A stretch of DNA of 64,000 nt from Pseudomonas viridiflava (lineage in GTDB: Bacteria; Pseudomonadota; Gammaproteobacteria; Pseudomonadales; Pseudomonadaceae), in NCBI RefSeq assembly GCF_003702045.1, contig NZ_RBTP01000042.1:183136-247135 (forward strand). Reading direction: 5' to 3'. Under the pieces are notes generated by a model. It was not told where the DNA came from. It did no database searches and saw only the letters and a program-made list of their open reading frames with translations. Numbering within the stretch: the first letter of the stretch is position 1; each line of letters starts with the position of its first letter. A program made the position numbers and the translations under genes. Positions 16,674 through 25,397 of this stretch are shown here, piece after piece.

Positions 16674-17717
16674 ATGAAACCGGTATTCCGAATTGTTGCG
16701 GACCGCAACGATATTACGGCGCTGATCAACGACCGGCTGCTGCTCCTTCGCACGAGCGATAAGCCAGGCATGGAGTCAGACGAGTTTGAGTTGCGCATTG
16801 ACGACAGGGATCGTGCTGTCTCACTGCCTGCGCGTGGTGCAGGCATCGAGATTTATCTGGGTTACGAAGGGCATCGTCTCACTCGGCTTGGCCTCTACAC
16901 CGTGGACGACATCGAGGCGTCAGGTCCGCCCGATACGCTGGTTATACGCGGCAAGGCCAGCGATATGCGCGGCAGCGGACGCACGACACGATCTGGTAGC
17001 TGGGAAAACGTCACCCTGCAGCAAATCGTCAGTGACATCGCTGCGCGTAATGGTTGGAAACCGGTCTGTACCGTGACTACAAAAGTGCCACGAATCGATC
17101 AGCTCGACGAATCCGATTTCAACTTCATCACACGGGTGGCCAAGAAGTATGACTGCACCGCAAAAGTTGCGGACGGCCAACTGCTTGTGCTCCCGCGTCA
17201 GGAAGGCGTCAGCGCGAGCGGCAAGGCATTTGGCGTCGTAACGATCCGCCGTGCTGATGTGGCGCGCTGGCAGTTTCGTCTCAGCGATAAAACCACGCAG
17301 AAAGCCGTTCAGGCCAAGCATCAGGACAAGAAGACCGGGAAGCTGCAGGTCGTCGAGTTGAGAAACGACCAGTCCCCCGCTGGCCTCCCGGCTGTTCATA
17401 CCGACCGTCATATCCATCCCAACAAGTCTGCCGCTGAGCAGGCTGCCAAAGCGCGCCTCGCTGCATTCAACCGTAGTACGGCGGGCGTTCGCCTTGAAAT
17501 GGCAGGCCGTACCGACTTGTTCGCAGAGCGAATGATCAGTGCGGTGGACTTTAAGGTCGGCCTTGATGGCGAGTACCTGGTCGACTCGGTTGAACAGGTC
17601 TTCACCCAGTCGGGTTGGACCACGACGGTTGAGTGCAACGGCGGGAAGTCCGGCAAGGCCAAGGCGAAGGGTAAGAAAAAGAAAGAGAAAAAACCGGTCA
17701 AGGTCGTACAGCTCTGA
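16674..17717 (+). CDS. D: Late control / baseplate hub protein D
   Basis: 347 residues, the usual length for P2 gpD. Family features are the start KPVFRIVADRNDITALI, DDRDRAVSLPARGAGIEIYLGYE near 44-66, IDQLDESDFNFITRVAKKYDC near 140-160, and the conserved C-terminal SVEQVFTQSGWTTTVEC. It forms the hub with the spike. The C-terminus is lysine-rich. Start at the ATG at 16674 preceded by AAGAAGG. Confidence 0.94.
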   Translation: MKPVFRIVADRNDITALINDRLLLLRTSDKPGMESDEFELRIDDRDRAVSLPARGAGIEIYLGYEGHRLTRLGLYTVDDIEASGPPDTLVIRGKASDMRGSGRTTRSGSWENVTLQQIVSDIAARNGWKPVCTVTTKVPRIDQLDESDFNFITRVAKKYDCTAKVADGQLLVLPRQEGVSASGKAFGVVTIRRADVARWQFRLSDKTTQKAVQAKHQDKKTGKLQVVELRNDQSPAGLPAVHTDRHIHPNKSAAEQAAKARLAAFNRSTAGVRLEMAGRTDLFAERMISAVDFKVGLDGEYLVDSVEQVFTQSGWTTTVECNGGKSGKAKAKGKKKKEKKPVKVVQL

Positions 17718-17754
17718 CCGGTCAAGTCACCACACACTCATCAGGAGAACACGC

Positions 17755-18300
17755 ATGTCGATTACCGCGCAGCAGTTGCTGCAGATACTCCCCAACGCCA
17801 GCTCCCGAGCTGGCGTTTTTGTTCCTGCCCTAAACGTTGCGATGGGCAAGTACGGCATCGTTACCAAATTGCGCATCGCCGCGTTCCTTGCGCAGATCGG
17901 CCACGAGTCCGGCCAGCTTCGCTACGTGCGTGAGTTGGGCAGTGACAGTTATCTGGACAAGTACGATACGGGGCGGCTCGCTGAGCGTCTCGGCAATACT
18001 CCGGAAGATGATGACGATGGCCAGCTGTATCGGGGCAGGGGGCTTATTCAAATCACGGGCCGGGCGAACTATGCCGCGTGTGGTGAAGCGCTTGGCCTTG
18101 ATCTGCTCGCGCACCCTGAGCTGCTTGAGGAGCCGCAACACGCTGCGATGTCGGCTGGGTGGTTCTGGCACCGAGCAAGCTTGAATGCGCTCGCTGACAA
18201 ATCTGACTTTTTGTTGATCACGAAGCGCATTAACGGAGGCACGAACGGGTTGAAGGATCGTGAAGATATCTACCAGCGAGCCCTGAAATTTTTGCCATAG
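17755..18300 (+). CDS. Endolysin, glycoside hydrolase family 19 (chitinase-like)
   Basis: 181 residues from the ATG at 17755, with AGGAG eight bases upstream. The GH19 fold is clear: FLAQIGHESGQLRYVREL with catalytic Glu51 and second acid Glu60, then YRGRGLIQITGRANY near 92-106, and the C-terminal INGGTNGLKDR. These enzymes cut the glycan of peptidoglycan at lysis; the lack of a signal peptide means a holin is needed, but none is seen in this window. Codons 14-21 contain a strong terminator-like hairpin (see that entry). Confidence 0.93.
   Translation: MSITAQQLLQILPNASSRAGVFVPALNVAMGKYGIVTKLRIAAFLAQIGHESGQLRYVRELGSDSYLDKYDTGRLAERLGNTPEDDDDGQLYRGRGLIQITGRANYAACGEALGLDLLAHPELLEEPQHAAMSAGWFWHRASLNALADKSDFLLITKRINGGTNGLKDREDIYQRALKFLP
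17794..17820 (+). terminator. Intragenic terminator-like hairpin in the endolysin start
   Basis: AACGCCAGCTC (17794-17804) and GAGCTGGCGTT (17807-17817) are perfect complements with a two-base gap, followed by TTTTTG. The structure starts 39 bases into the endolysin coding region. It could stop or pause late transcription within the gene or mask translation. Confidence 0.75.
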
Positions 18301-18319
18301 CACTCGTTACGAAAGCAGC

Positions 18320-18440
18320 AGCAAACAAAAGAGCGACCAGCCTGGATGCGTCAACATCCCGGCTGATCGCCGTTCCCGCAGAATACCCCTGCAAGTCCAG
18401 CCAAGGCTCTCGCTTCGTGCACAAAGCGCGGTGAGCCTAG
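18320..18440 (-). ncRNA. Candidate small RNA with terminator hairpin, next to an SOS box
   Basis: On the minus strand a 16-bp imperfect stem (18333-18348 with 18355-18370, two mismatches) is followed by CTCTTTTGTTT, as in an intrinsic terminator. A second small stem (CGCTTTG/CGAAGCG near 18412-18429) lies upstream, and before it TTTACT and TAGGCT at 18 bases spacing could form a promoter that overlaps the LexA box. A weak in-frame peptide with a TTG start (18424 to 18230) contains a signal-like segment, RLVALLFAAAFVTSAMA, so a small coding RNA is an alternative. No known RNA family recognised. Confidence 0.35.
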
Positions 18441-18443
18441 CAC

Positions 18444-18459
18444 CTGTTCATGCATACAG
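18444..18459 (+). promoter_or_regulatory. SOS (LexA-type) box upstream of dam
   Basis: CTGTTCATGCATACAG fits the CTG-N10-CAG pattern of gammaproteobacterial LexA operators. It ends 17 bases before the methylase ATG and shares its right half with the perfect box at 21121. Its position suggests DNA damage induces the methylase, and possibly a divergent transcript to the left. Confidence 0.7.
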
Positions 18460-18476
18460 TAAAGGTCTTGCTACTC

Positions 18477-19271
18477 ATGTCCACACCCATCATCCCTTGG
18501 ATGGGCGGCAAACGCCGCCTGGCCGACCGTCTCATCCCGCTGTTCCCACCCCACGAATGCTACGTCGAAGTATTCGCTGGCGGTGCGGCCCTCTACTTCA
18601 TGCGTCCCCAGGCTGCCCCCGTCGAGGTCTTGAACGACATCAACGGGGATCTGGTCACGCTGTACCGCGTCGTCCAAAACCACCTAGAAGAATTTGTACG
18701 CCAGTTCAAATGGGCACTCAGCTCGCGCCAGGTATTTGAGTGGCAGAAGATGACCCGCCCCGAAACCCTCACCGACATCCAGCGCGCCGCCCGTTTCTTC
18801 TACCTGCAGCACCACGCCTTCGCTGGCAAGGTCAGCGGGCAGACTTTCGGCACTGCGACAACTGGCCCGGCCATCAACCTTCTGCGGATCGAGGAAAACC
18901 TGTCTGCAGCCTGGCAGCGTTTGTCGGGTACGTATGTGGAAAATCTGCCGTGGCTTGAGTGTGCTGAGCGGTATGACCGGCCTCATACGTTCCATTACAT
19001 GGACCCGCCTTACTGGCAGACGGCTGGGTATGGTGTGGATTTTCCGTTTGAGAATTACGAGCGGATGGCTGAGTTCATGCGAAGGTGTAAGGGGAAGGTG
19101 ATGGTGAGCATCAATGATCACCCTGATATCCGGCGAGCATTCAGCGGGTTCCATTTTGAGATGCTGGACATTCGCTATACGACTCCAAACCAACGAAAAG
19201 GCAAAGCCCCCGTTACCGGTGAGTTGATCGTAATGAACTGGAAGCCCGACCCCTTGGGTCGGCTGTTTTAG
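18477..19271 (+). CDS. dam: Prophage DNA adenine methylase (Dam, D12 class)
   Basis: 264 residues from the ATG at 18477. It has the D12-class layout: PIIPWMGGKRRLADRLIPLF at the start, the AdoMet motif FAGGAALYF (33-41), the catalytic DPPYW (176-180), and the C-terminal MVSINDHPDIR. It methylates the N6 of adenine, probably in GATC, although the target cannot be read from sequence. No partner nuclease is nearby, so it is an orphan methylase, likely protecting phage DNA or affecting host regulation. The ATG at 18450 would lie inside the LexA box and is less likely. A bidirectional terminator follows. Confidence 0.9.
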   Translation: MSTPIIPWMGGKRRLADRLIPLFPPHECYVEVFAGGAALYFMRPQAAPVEVLNDINGDLVTLYRVVQNHLEEFVRQFKWALSSRQVFEWQKMTRPETLTDIQRAARFFYLQHHAFAGKVSGQTFGTATTGPAINLLRIEENLSAAWQRLSGTYVENLPWLECAERYDRPHTFHYMDPPYWQTAGYGVDFPFENYERMAEFMRRCKGKVMVSINDHPDIRRAFSGFHFEMLDIRYTTPNQRKGKAPVTGELIVMNWKPDPLGRLF

Positions 19272-19280
19272 ATGAGGTGG

Positions 19281-19314
19281 AAAACCGGCAGAGCTGATGC
19301 TCCACCGGTTTTTT
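19281..19314. terminator. Bidirectional terminator between dam and the small peptide gene
   Basis: AAAACCGG (19281-19288) and CCGGTTTT (19305-19312) enclose a loop that itself contains a nested GAGC...GCTC; T-runs lie on both sides in the proper orientation. It can end dam on the plus strand and the peptide gene on the minus strand. Confidence 0.8.
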
Positions 19315-19315
19315 G

Positions 19316-19396
19316 TTAGCACCAGTTCTGAACAATCCTGATCAGCTCAATAGCTAGGTAGATGAGCGCTACCAAAAGCTCGATTTTGGGGTCCAT
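19316..19396 (-). CDS. 26-residue hydrophobic peptide, type I toxin-like
   Basis: Minus-strand reading from the ATG at 19394-19396 gives MDPKIELLVALIYLAIELIR followed by IVQNWC and a TAA stop, with GGAG eight bases upstream. Charged ends flank a single predicted membrane helix and the C-terminus is aromatic; this is the layout of small membrane toxins of type I systems (TisB, Ibs, Hok-like) or of short phage membrane peptides. The gene is followed at once by a terminator and preceded by a structured region of over 100 bases, as toxin mRNAs often are. No antisense RNA could be identified by eye. Function is inferred only from shape. Confidence 0.5.
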   Translation of the reverse strand: MDPKIELLVALIYLAIELIRIVQNWC

Positions 19397-19424
19397 ACCC
19401 TAATCTCCATAGGAGGTGTGGCCG

Positions 19425-19562
19425 GTGTTGGTCTCTCCGATCCTGTGTGCTAACGTTGCATCGTTGTGGACAGCACAGTAGAGCGGGGCAAAGCGTCACC
19501 GGGTTAACACTTTGCGCTGTCAGCCTCAAGGGGGGGTGGAGCTGCAACTCCATCCCCTCTAC
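19425..19562 (-). other. Structured non-coding region upstream of the 26-residue gene
   Basis: Several stems can be drawn: GTGCT/AGCAC with inner AACG/CGTT near 19447-19476, GACAGC/GCTGTC with GCAAAG/CTTTGC near 19468-19521, and GGGGTGGAG/CTCCATCCCC near 19533-19557. In the orientation of the peptide gene they would form a long folded 5' leader. A TTGACA lies upstream (near 19614-19619) but no matching -10 is seen. Confidence 0.4.
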
Positions 19563-19727
19563 CTCTCAACAAACAGCTTTCTTACACATGTGCCAAAGCA
19601 AACCCGCTTTTAAGATTGTCAAAAAAGTTTGATCGCTATATGCGGTCTGAGTGTGCTGGTGCAGTGTACTTGCACTCTAGTTTGTCTAATGATGTCTCGT
19701 CAATAGTCCTGTACGCATCTTTTTGTT

Positions 19728-19975
19728 TTATATGTGAAGGCGGGGTGTGGAATTGAGGATCTGGAGATTCACTATTTCGCTAATTGTGTCTGCAGAACAC
19801 CACTTTTCCGAATCGGAAATTTCTTGTGGCGAGACACCTAGCTGTTTGCTTTCGTCCTTGAAAGGCCCTATCTATAAGGTCTTTGGGTGTTTGCACAGGT
19901 CCAAGCAGTCTCTCACGAGCGAGTTCGTCGAACCAATGTTTGGCTCTAAGACGGTATCTTCTGGTAGCTGATAGT
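19728..19975 (-). pseudogene. Possible decayed coding sequence, unknown
   Basis: Two minus-strand frames here read like protein: HWFDELARERLLGPVQTP then KDLIDRAF (roughly 19870-19935), and, in another frame, KDESKQLGVSPQEISDSEKW then CSADTISEIVNLQ (roughly 19740-19850). Together they could be remains of one gene broken by a frameshift. There is no proper start or ribosome site and codon use is unlike the core genome. I do not recognise a family. The rest of 19563-20057 is AT-rich and holds no gene I can support. Confidence 0.2.
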
Positions 19976-20057
19976 ACCTTTTAGTACCAATAGATATCTT
20001 TGGTTGGTGGAAGGCATCTCCTGGCTGAGTTTGGTAAGCTATCCCAAGTTGATTGCC

Positions 20058-20280
20058 TTTCTGAAAGTTTGAAAGTTTCTGAAAATACAAAACCTATCTG
20101 AAGATACAGAACCTTCTGAAGATACAGAACCTATCTGAAGATACAGAACCTTCTGAAGATACAAAACCTATCTGAAGATACAGAACCTTCTGAAGATACA
20201 GAACCTATCTGAAGATACAGAACCTATCTGAAGATACAGAACCTATCTGAAGATACAGAACCTTCTGAAAATCAAGATAC
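20058..20280. repeat. Tandem array of 18/19-bp dyad repeats
   Basis: About eleven units run head to tail from 20077, with a decayed copy from 20058. Two forms occur: TTCTGAAGATACAGAACC (18 bases) and TATCTGAAGATACAGAACC (19 bases). They alternate strictly for the first eight units, then the 19-base form appears three times in a row, and the last unit is degenerate. Each holds the dyad TCTG-N6-CAGA. Units are near identical, so the array is recent or maintained. There are no unique spacers, so this is not a CRISPR array. It could bind a protein or be a simple copy-number-variable repeat. Confidence 0.9.
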
Positions 20281-20358
20281 GCAGGCTTCGGCTGTTGGAG
20301 TGAGAATCTAAACTCTATGGCTACCTTCAAGCGTATGCTGGCCCATCGGCGAATTAGC

Positions 20359-21048
20359 TCATTTTGATTGGCGAATGAGGTCAATGCCCTGATTTCTGAC
20401 ATTGCCGACTGCTTTTCCAACCGCATACCATTCGAAGTCAGCTACCGGCCTACAGGCGTTTCGGGCAATTTCCTCAGCCGTTGACGCGTTAAGTCCTGGC
20501 TCGATCCATCTTCGTGCATCGCTGGGTGACAGTACAACGGGGCGCCGGTCATGGATGTCTACCATCCCCGAATCACTCTCCGCAGTAATGACCACGAACC
20601 CATCTCCCTCATTAGGCTCAAGCCCTGAATGAACCTGGGCGAGCGCCGCAAAAAACATCGGCTTCTGGCTCTTGAGTCGAATGTAGTACGGCTGCTTTTT
20701 CTTCGGGTCGTCCGGATCCTTAACCCACTCAAACCACCCATTGGCTGGAGCCAGTGCTCGCCCATTCGGCCACAGCTCTTTGAAAAACTTCCCGGTCATC
20801 ACGGTTTCGACACGCGCATTGATCGGCGGCGGACGTTTGCCTTTGGCCCAGAACGGTGCCCATCCCCAACGCACTTTGTCGACGCTCAGGCCCTGCTCGG
20901 TTGGACGAATGATCTCGACGCGGGTTGATGGGGCGACGTTGTATCGCTCGATAGGCCAAAGGTCATATCTGTTGATGACCAACTGCTCTGGCGCAAGCTC
21001 CTTGAGGTAGTGGTCCATAGATTCGTAGATCGAATACCGTCCGCACAT
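20359..21048 (-). CDS. SRAP family abasic-site protein (YedK/HMCES type)
   Basis: 229 residues. The catalytic Cys2 is present in MCGRYS, along with Asn77 (PPINARVE), Glu107 (NGWFEW) and His166 (DIHDRRPVV), the residues used by YedK and HMCES to form a thiazolidine crosslink with abasic sites in single-stranded DNA. Start at ATG 21048 with AGAGGTGA upstream. It is divergent from umuDC, with one perfect LexA box between them, so SRAP and the translesion polymerase are likely induced together: one shields abasic sites, the other bypasses lesions. Confidence 0.92.
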   Translation of the reverse strand: MCGRYSIYESMDHYLKELAPEQLVINRYDLWPIERYNVAPSTRVEIIRPTEQGLSVDKVRWGWAPFWAKGKRPPPINARVETVMTGKFFKELWPNGRALAPANGWFEWVKDPDDPKKKQPYYIRLKSQKPMFFAALAQVHSGLEPNEGDGFVVITAESDSGMVDIHDRRPVVLSPSDARRWIEPGLNASTAEEIARNACRPVADFEWYAVGKAVGNVRNQGIDLIRQSK

Positions 21049-21120
21049 GATGTCACCTCTGATGTCATTCGTCGAAAATGCCCGTCCTTACGATTGACCG
21101 CGCAAAGACCACAGAGTTAA

Positions 21121-21136
21121 CTGTATATGCATACAG
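21121..21136. promoter_or_regulatory. LexA box between SRAP gene and umuDC
   Basis: CTGTATATGCATACAG, a near-perfect palindrome of the CTG-N10-CAG type. It is 24 bases before the umuD ATG and 72 bases before the SRAP ATG on the other strand, so one operator could control both directions. Confidence 0.9.
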
Positions 21137-21160
21137 CTTCTTAACCACAAGGTCTTTCCC

Positions 21161-21595
21161 ATGAGCGTAGTCATTCTCGGCCCACTGTCTGAAGGGGGTG
21201 TCAAACTCCCGTTGTACTCGTTTCAGGTGCCAGCAGGATTTGCTTCCCCTGCCGTCGATTACATTGAGAAACACGTGTCTCTCGATGAAATGGCTGAGGT
21301 GCGTGCGCCGCATGTGTACCTGGCGAAGATCCTCGGAGACAGTATGGTAGGGGCTGGGATCTACGATCAGGATCTGATCGTCGTCGACCGCAGTCGCGAC
21401 GCTGAGCATGGGGAAGTTGTGGTGGCAGCGCTGAATAACTCCGATCCGATGTGCAAGCGGCTCTACATGAAGGACGGAGTGGTGATGCTCAAGTCGGAAA
21501 ACGGCGCGTATCCGACTCGGCACATTCTGGAGGGTGACAACCTGGTCATCTGGGGCGTAGTCAATTTCAATCTGCACCGTCTTGGAAAGGTTTAA
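21161..21595 (+). CDS. umuD: Translesion polymerase V subunit UmuD (RulA-like)
   Basis: 144 residues. The self-cleavage site is Ala25-Gly26 in FQVPAGFASPAVDY, the nucleophile is Ser61 in LGDSMVGAGI, and the general base is Lys99 in MCKRLY, matching UmuD Cys24-Gly25, Ser60 and Lys97 (Ala-Gly is the LexA/repressor-type variant). After RecA-stimulated cleavage UmuD' joins UmuC as polymerase V. It is controlled by the LexA box just upstream and overlaps umuC by 14 bases. Confidence 0.94.
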   Translation: MSVVILGPLSEGGVKLPLYSFQVPAGFASPAVDYIEKHVSLDEMAEVRAPHVYLAKILGDSMVGAGIYDQDLIVVDRSRDAEHGEVVVAALNNSDPMCKRLYMKDGVVMLKSENGAYPTRHILEGDNLVIWGVVNFNLHRLGKV

Positions 21596-22862
21596 CCCGG
21601 TCTTCGCGCTGATCGACTGCAACTGCTTTTATGCGAGCTGCGAGCGCGTCTTCCGTCCGGACCTGGAGAAGACTCCTATCGTCGTGCTCAGCAACAACGA
21701 CGGGTGCGTCATTGCTCGCAGCTACGATGCCAAGCCGTTTGTGAAAATGGGCGCTCCTTACTTTCAGATCAAGGATGTGCTGCGTCGGCACGGCATCAAG
21801 GTGTTCAGCAGCAATTACGCGCTTTACGGGGACATGAGCGAGCGCGTCATGTCGATCATCGAGTCGATGGTTCCGGCCACTGAGGTCTACAGTATCGACG
21901 AAGCATTTGCGGATCTGACCGGTATCCCTGGAGATCTCACAGCGTTCGGTCGTCGCATAAGATCCTCTGTCCTTAAATGCACTGGAATCCCTGTCGGCGT
22001 GGGTATCGCTCCGACCAAAACCCTGGCCAAGCTTGCGAATCACACTGCTAAGCGCCTGCTGGCTCAGACCGGTGGAGTAGTCGATATCTGTGACCTGCAT
22101 AAGCGGAACTGGGTGCTGCGCAACACGGCGGTGTCTGAAGTGTGGGGTGTGGGCAGAAAGATGAAAGCCCATCTGGAGGCGATGAACGTCCGCACGGCAA
22201 TGGATCTGGCCACTGCCGATGCGCGGACCTTGCGTGACCGGTTCAGCGTCGTCATTGAAAAGACTGCCCGTGAGCTGGCCGGTATTCCATGCTTGGAGCT
22301 GGGCGAGGCTGCGCCGCCCAAGCAGGAGATCTGCTGCAGTCGGATGTTCGGCCAGCGGCTGACCGCCATCGAGCCTATTAAAGAGGCGGTGGCCACTTAC
22401 ACACAGCGGGCGGCTGAAAAGCTTCGTTCGCAGAATTCCCTGTGCAAGAAAATCCGCGTCAGCATTCGTACTGGCATGTTCAATCCGGAAGAGGCCAAGT
22501 ACGCCAATGGTGCGTTGGTTGAACTGCCTTATCCCACTAACGACGTGCGGTTAATGACGAAGGCTGCAACAGAAGCGGTGAATCGTCTGTTCAGGTCGGG
22601 CTTCAAGTACAGCAAGGCAGAGGTTCTGCTGCTGGATCTTCGCCAGCCCGGTGAATTCACGGACGACCTATTCGCGGCTTCTCAGCCTGTGGCTGCAGAG
22701 AAGGTCATGAGCGTGCTGGACGAAATCAATACTCGCTGGGGCAGGGGAACACTACGCACGGGAAGCGTGCCGACCAATCCGGAGTGGGCCATGCGCCGGG
22801 AGATGATGAGCCAAAGCTTCACAACCAGGCTGGATCAACTATGGACCGTGAGGTGTGATTGA
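21582..22862 (+). CDS. umuC: Translesion DNA polymerase V catalytic subunit UmuC (RulB-like)
   Basis: 426 residues. Y-family polymerase motifs are intact: FALIDCNCFYASCERVF with the first metal-binding Asp, NNDGCVIARS, and VYSIDEAFADLTG with the catalytic Asp-Glu pair, followed by the helix-hairpin region VWGVGRKM and the C-terminal TNPEWAMRR typical of UmuC. The start is inferred as TTG at 21582, inside umuD; no ATG or GTG fits the conserved N-terminus. It copies damaged DNA with low fidelity. Umu loci are often carried on plasmids and mobile elements in P. syringae, consistent with its location at the prophage edge. Confidence 0.94.
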   Translation: MERFNPVFALIDCNCFYASCERVFRPDLEKTPIVVLSNNDGCVIARSYDAKPFVKMGAPYFQIKDVLRRHGIKVFSSNYALYGDMSERVMSIIESMVPATEVYSIDEAFADLTGIPGDLTAFGRRIRSSVLKCTGIPVGVGIAPTKTLAKLANHTAKRLLAQTGGVVDICDLHKRNWVLRNTAVSEVWGVGRKMKAHLEAMNVRTAMDLATADARTLRDRFSVVIEKTARELAGIPCLELGEAAPPKQEICCSRMFGQRLTAIEPIKEAVATYTQRAAEKLRSQNSLCKKIRVSIRTGMFNPEEAKYANGALVELPYPTNDVRLMTKAATEAVNRLFRSGFKYSKAEVLLLDLRQPGEFTDDLFAASQPVAAEKVMSVLDEINTRWGRGTLRTGSVPTNPEWAMRREMMSQSFTTRLDQLWTVRCD

Positions 22863-22904
22863 TCCCTTTTCCTCAGCACCATTACGCCAACTTTACGCCA
22901 GGCG

Positions 22905-22934
22905 AAAAAAAAGACCTTGAGAATCAAGGTCTTT
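22905..22934 (-). terminator. Terminator of the tRNA-Leu gene
   Basis: On the minus strand AAAGACCTTG and CAAGGTCTTT (22925-22934 with 22910-22919) form a ten-base stem followed by a run of eight T. It begins about 12 bases after the tRNA 3' end. Confidence 0.85.
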
Positions 22935-22945
22935 CTTCAATTTGG

Positions 22946-23030
22946 TGGTGCCCCGAGGGAGAATCGAACTCCCACTTCTTTCGAAAACGGATTTTGAATC
23001 CGCCGCGTCTACCAATTCCGCCATCAGGGC
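22946..23030 (-). tRNA. tRNA-Leu (anticodon CAA)
   Basis: The minus strand reads a full 85-base tRNA: GCCCTGA acceptor start, GGTAGACGC D-loop, anticodon stem with loop TTCAAAA (CAA), long variable arm, GTTCGATTC T-loop, and TCGGGGCACCA with encoded CCA. The large variable arm is typical of tRNA-Leu. It reads TTG codons. It is the first core gene to the right of the prophage, and such tRNA 3' ends are common attachment sites, but a matching att repeat cannot be shown here. Confidence 0.97.
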
Positions 23031-23043
23031 TCAATGGCGGCGA

Positions 23044-23072
23044 AGTATAGGGATGAGTTCTCCGTTGGTCAA
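23044..23072 (-). promoter_or_regulatory. Sigma-70 promoter of tRNA-Leu
   Basis: On the minus strand TTGACC (23067-23072) and TATACT (23044-23049) are separated by 17 bases. The tRNA 5' end is 14 bases beyond the -10. A GC-rich discriminator follows, as expected for a stable RNA promoter. Confidence 0.85.
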
Positions 23073-23147
23073 CAGGGATTTGCGTTGGTTTTTTACTAAT
23101 TCCGTCAAACCGGATAAACTTCCCGGCCCTGCTAAACGAACCCCATC

Positions 23148-25342
<2,195 letters not shown>

Positions 25343-25397
25343 AACAGAACGAGTTTTTCCTGCTTTTTTATACTAATTATGTAACTTGGAGCGACAC

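Larger units (their letters stand above)
1..22900. mobile_element. Prophage, right-hand part: lambda-like head with P2-like contractile tail
   Basis: Co-directional, mostly overlapping structural genes run from a partial gpW-like gene through portal, protease, capsid, baseplate, fibre, sheath, tube, tape measure and gpD to an endolysin, followed by SOS-linked cargo (methylase, SRAP, umuDC). The head genes are of lambda families and the tail genes of P2 families, which makes this a mosaic myovirus. All structural genes look intact. No terminase, repressor, integrase or holin is present here, so the element continues left of base 1. The right boundary is not proven: the last phage-like gene ends at 22862 and core genes resume at the tRNA-Leu (22946-23030). 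umuDC and the SRAP gene could be cargo or flanking chromosome. Confidence 0.9.

Noticed and set aside
18230..18424. Minus-strand peptide with a signal-like segment
   Set aside because: TTG start without a ribosome site and overlap with the endolysin end; kept only as an alternative reading of the candidate RNA.
19747..19971. Plus-strand 74-codon open frame with GTG start
   Set aside because: No ribosome site, and the minus strand of the same bases reads more like protein; not supportable as a gene.
20058..20280. CRISPR array
   Set aside because: Units are contiguous copies with no unique spacers, and no cas genes are nearby.
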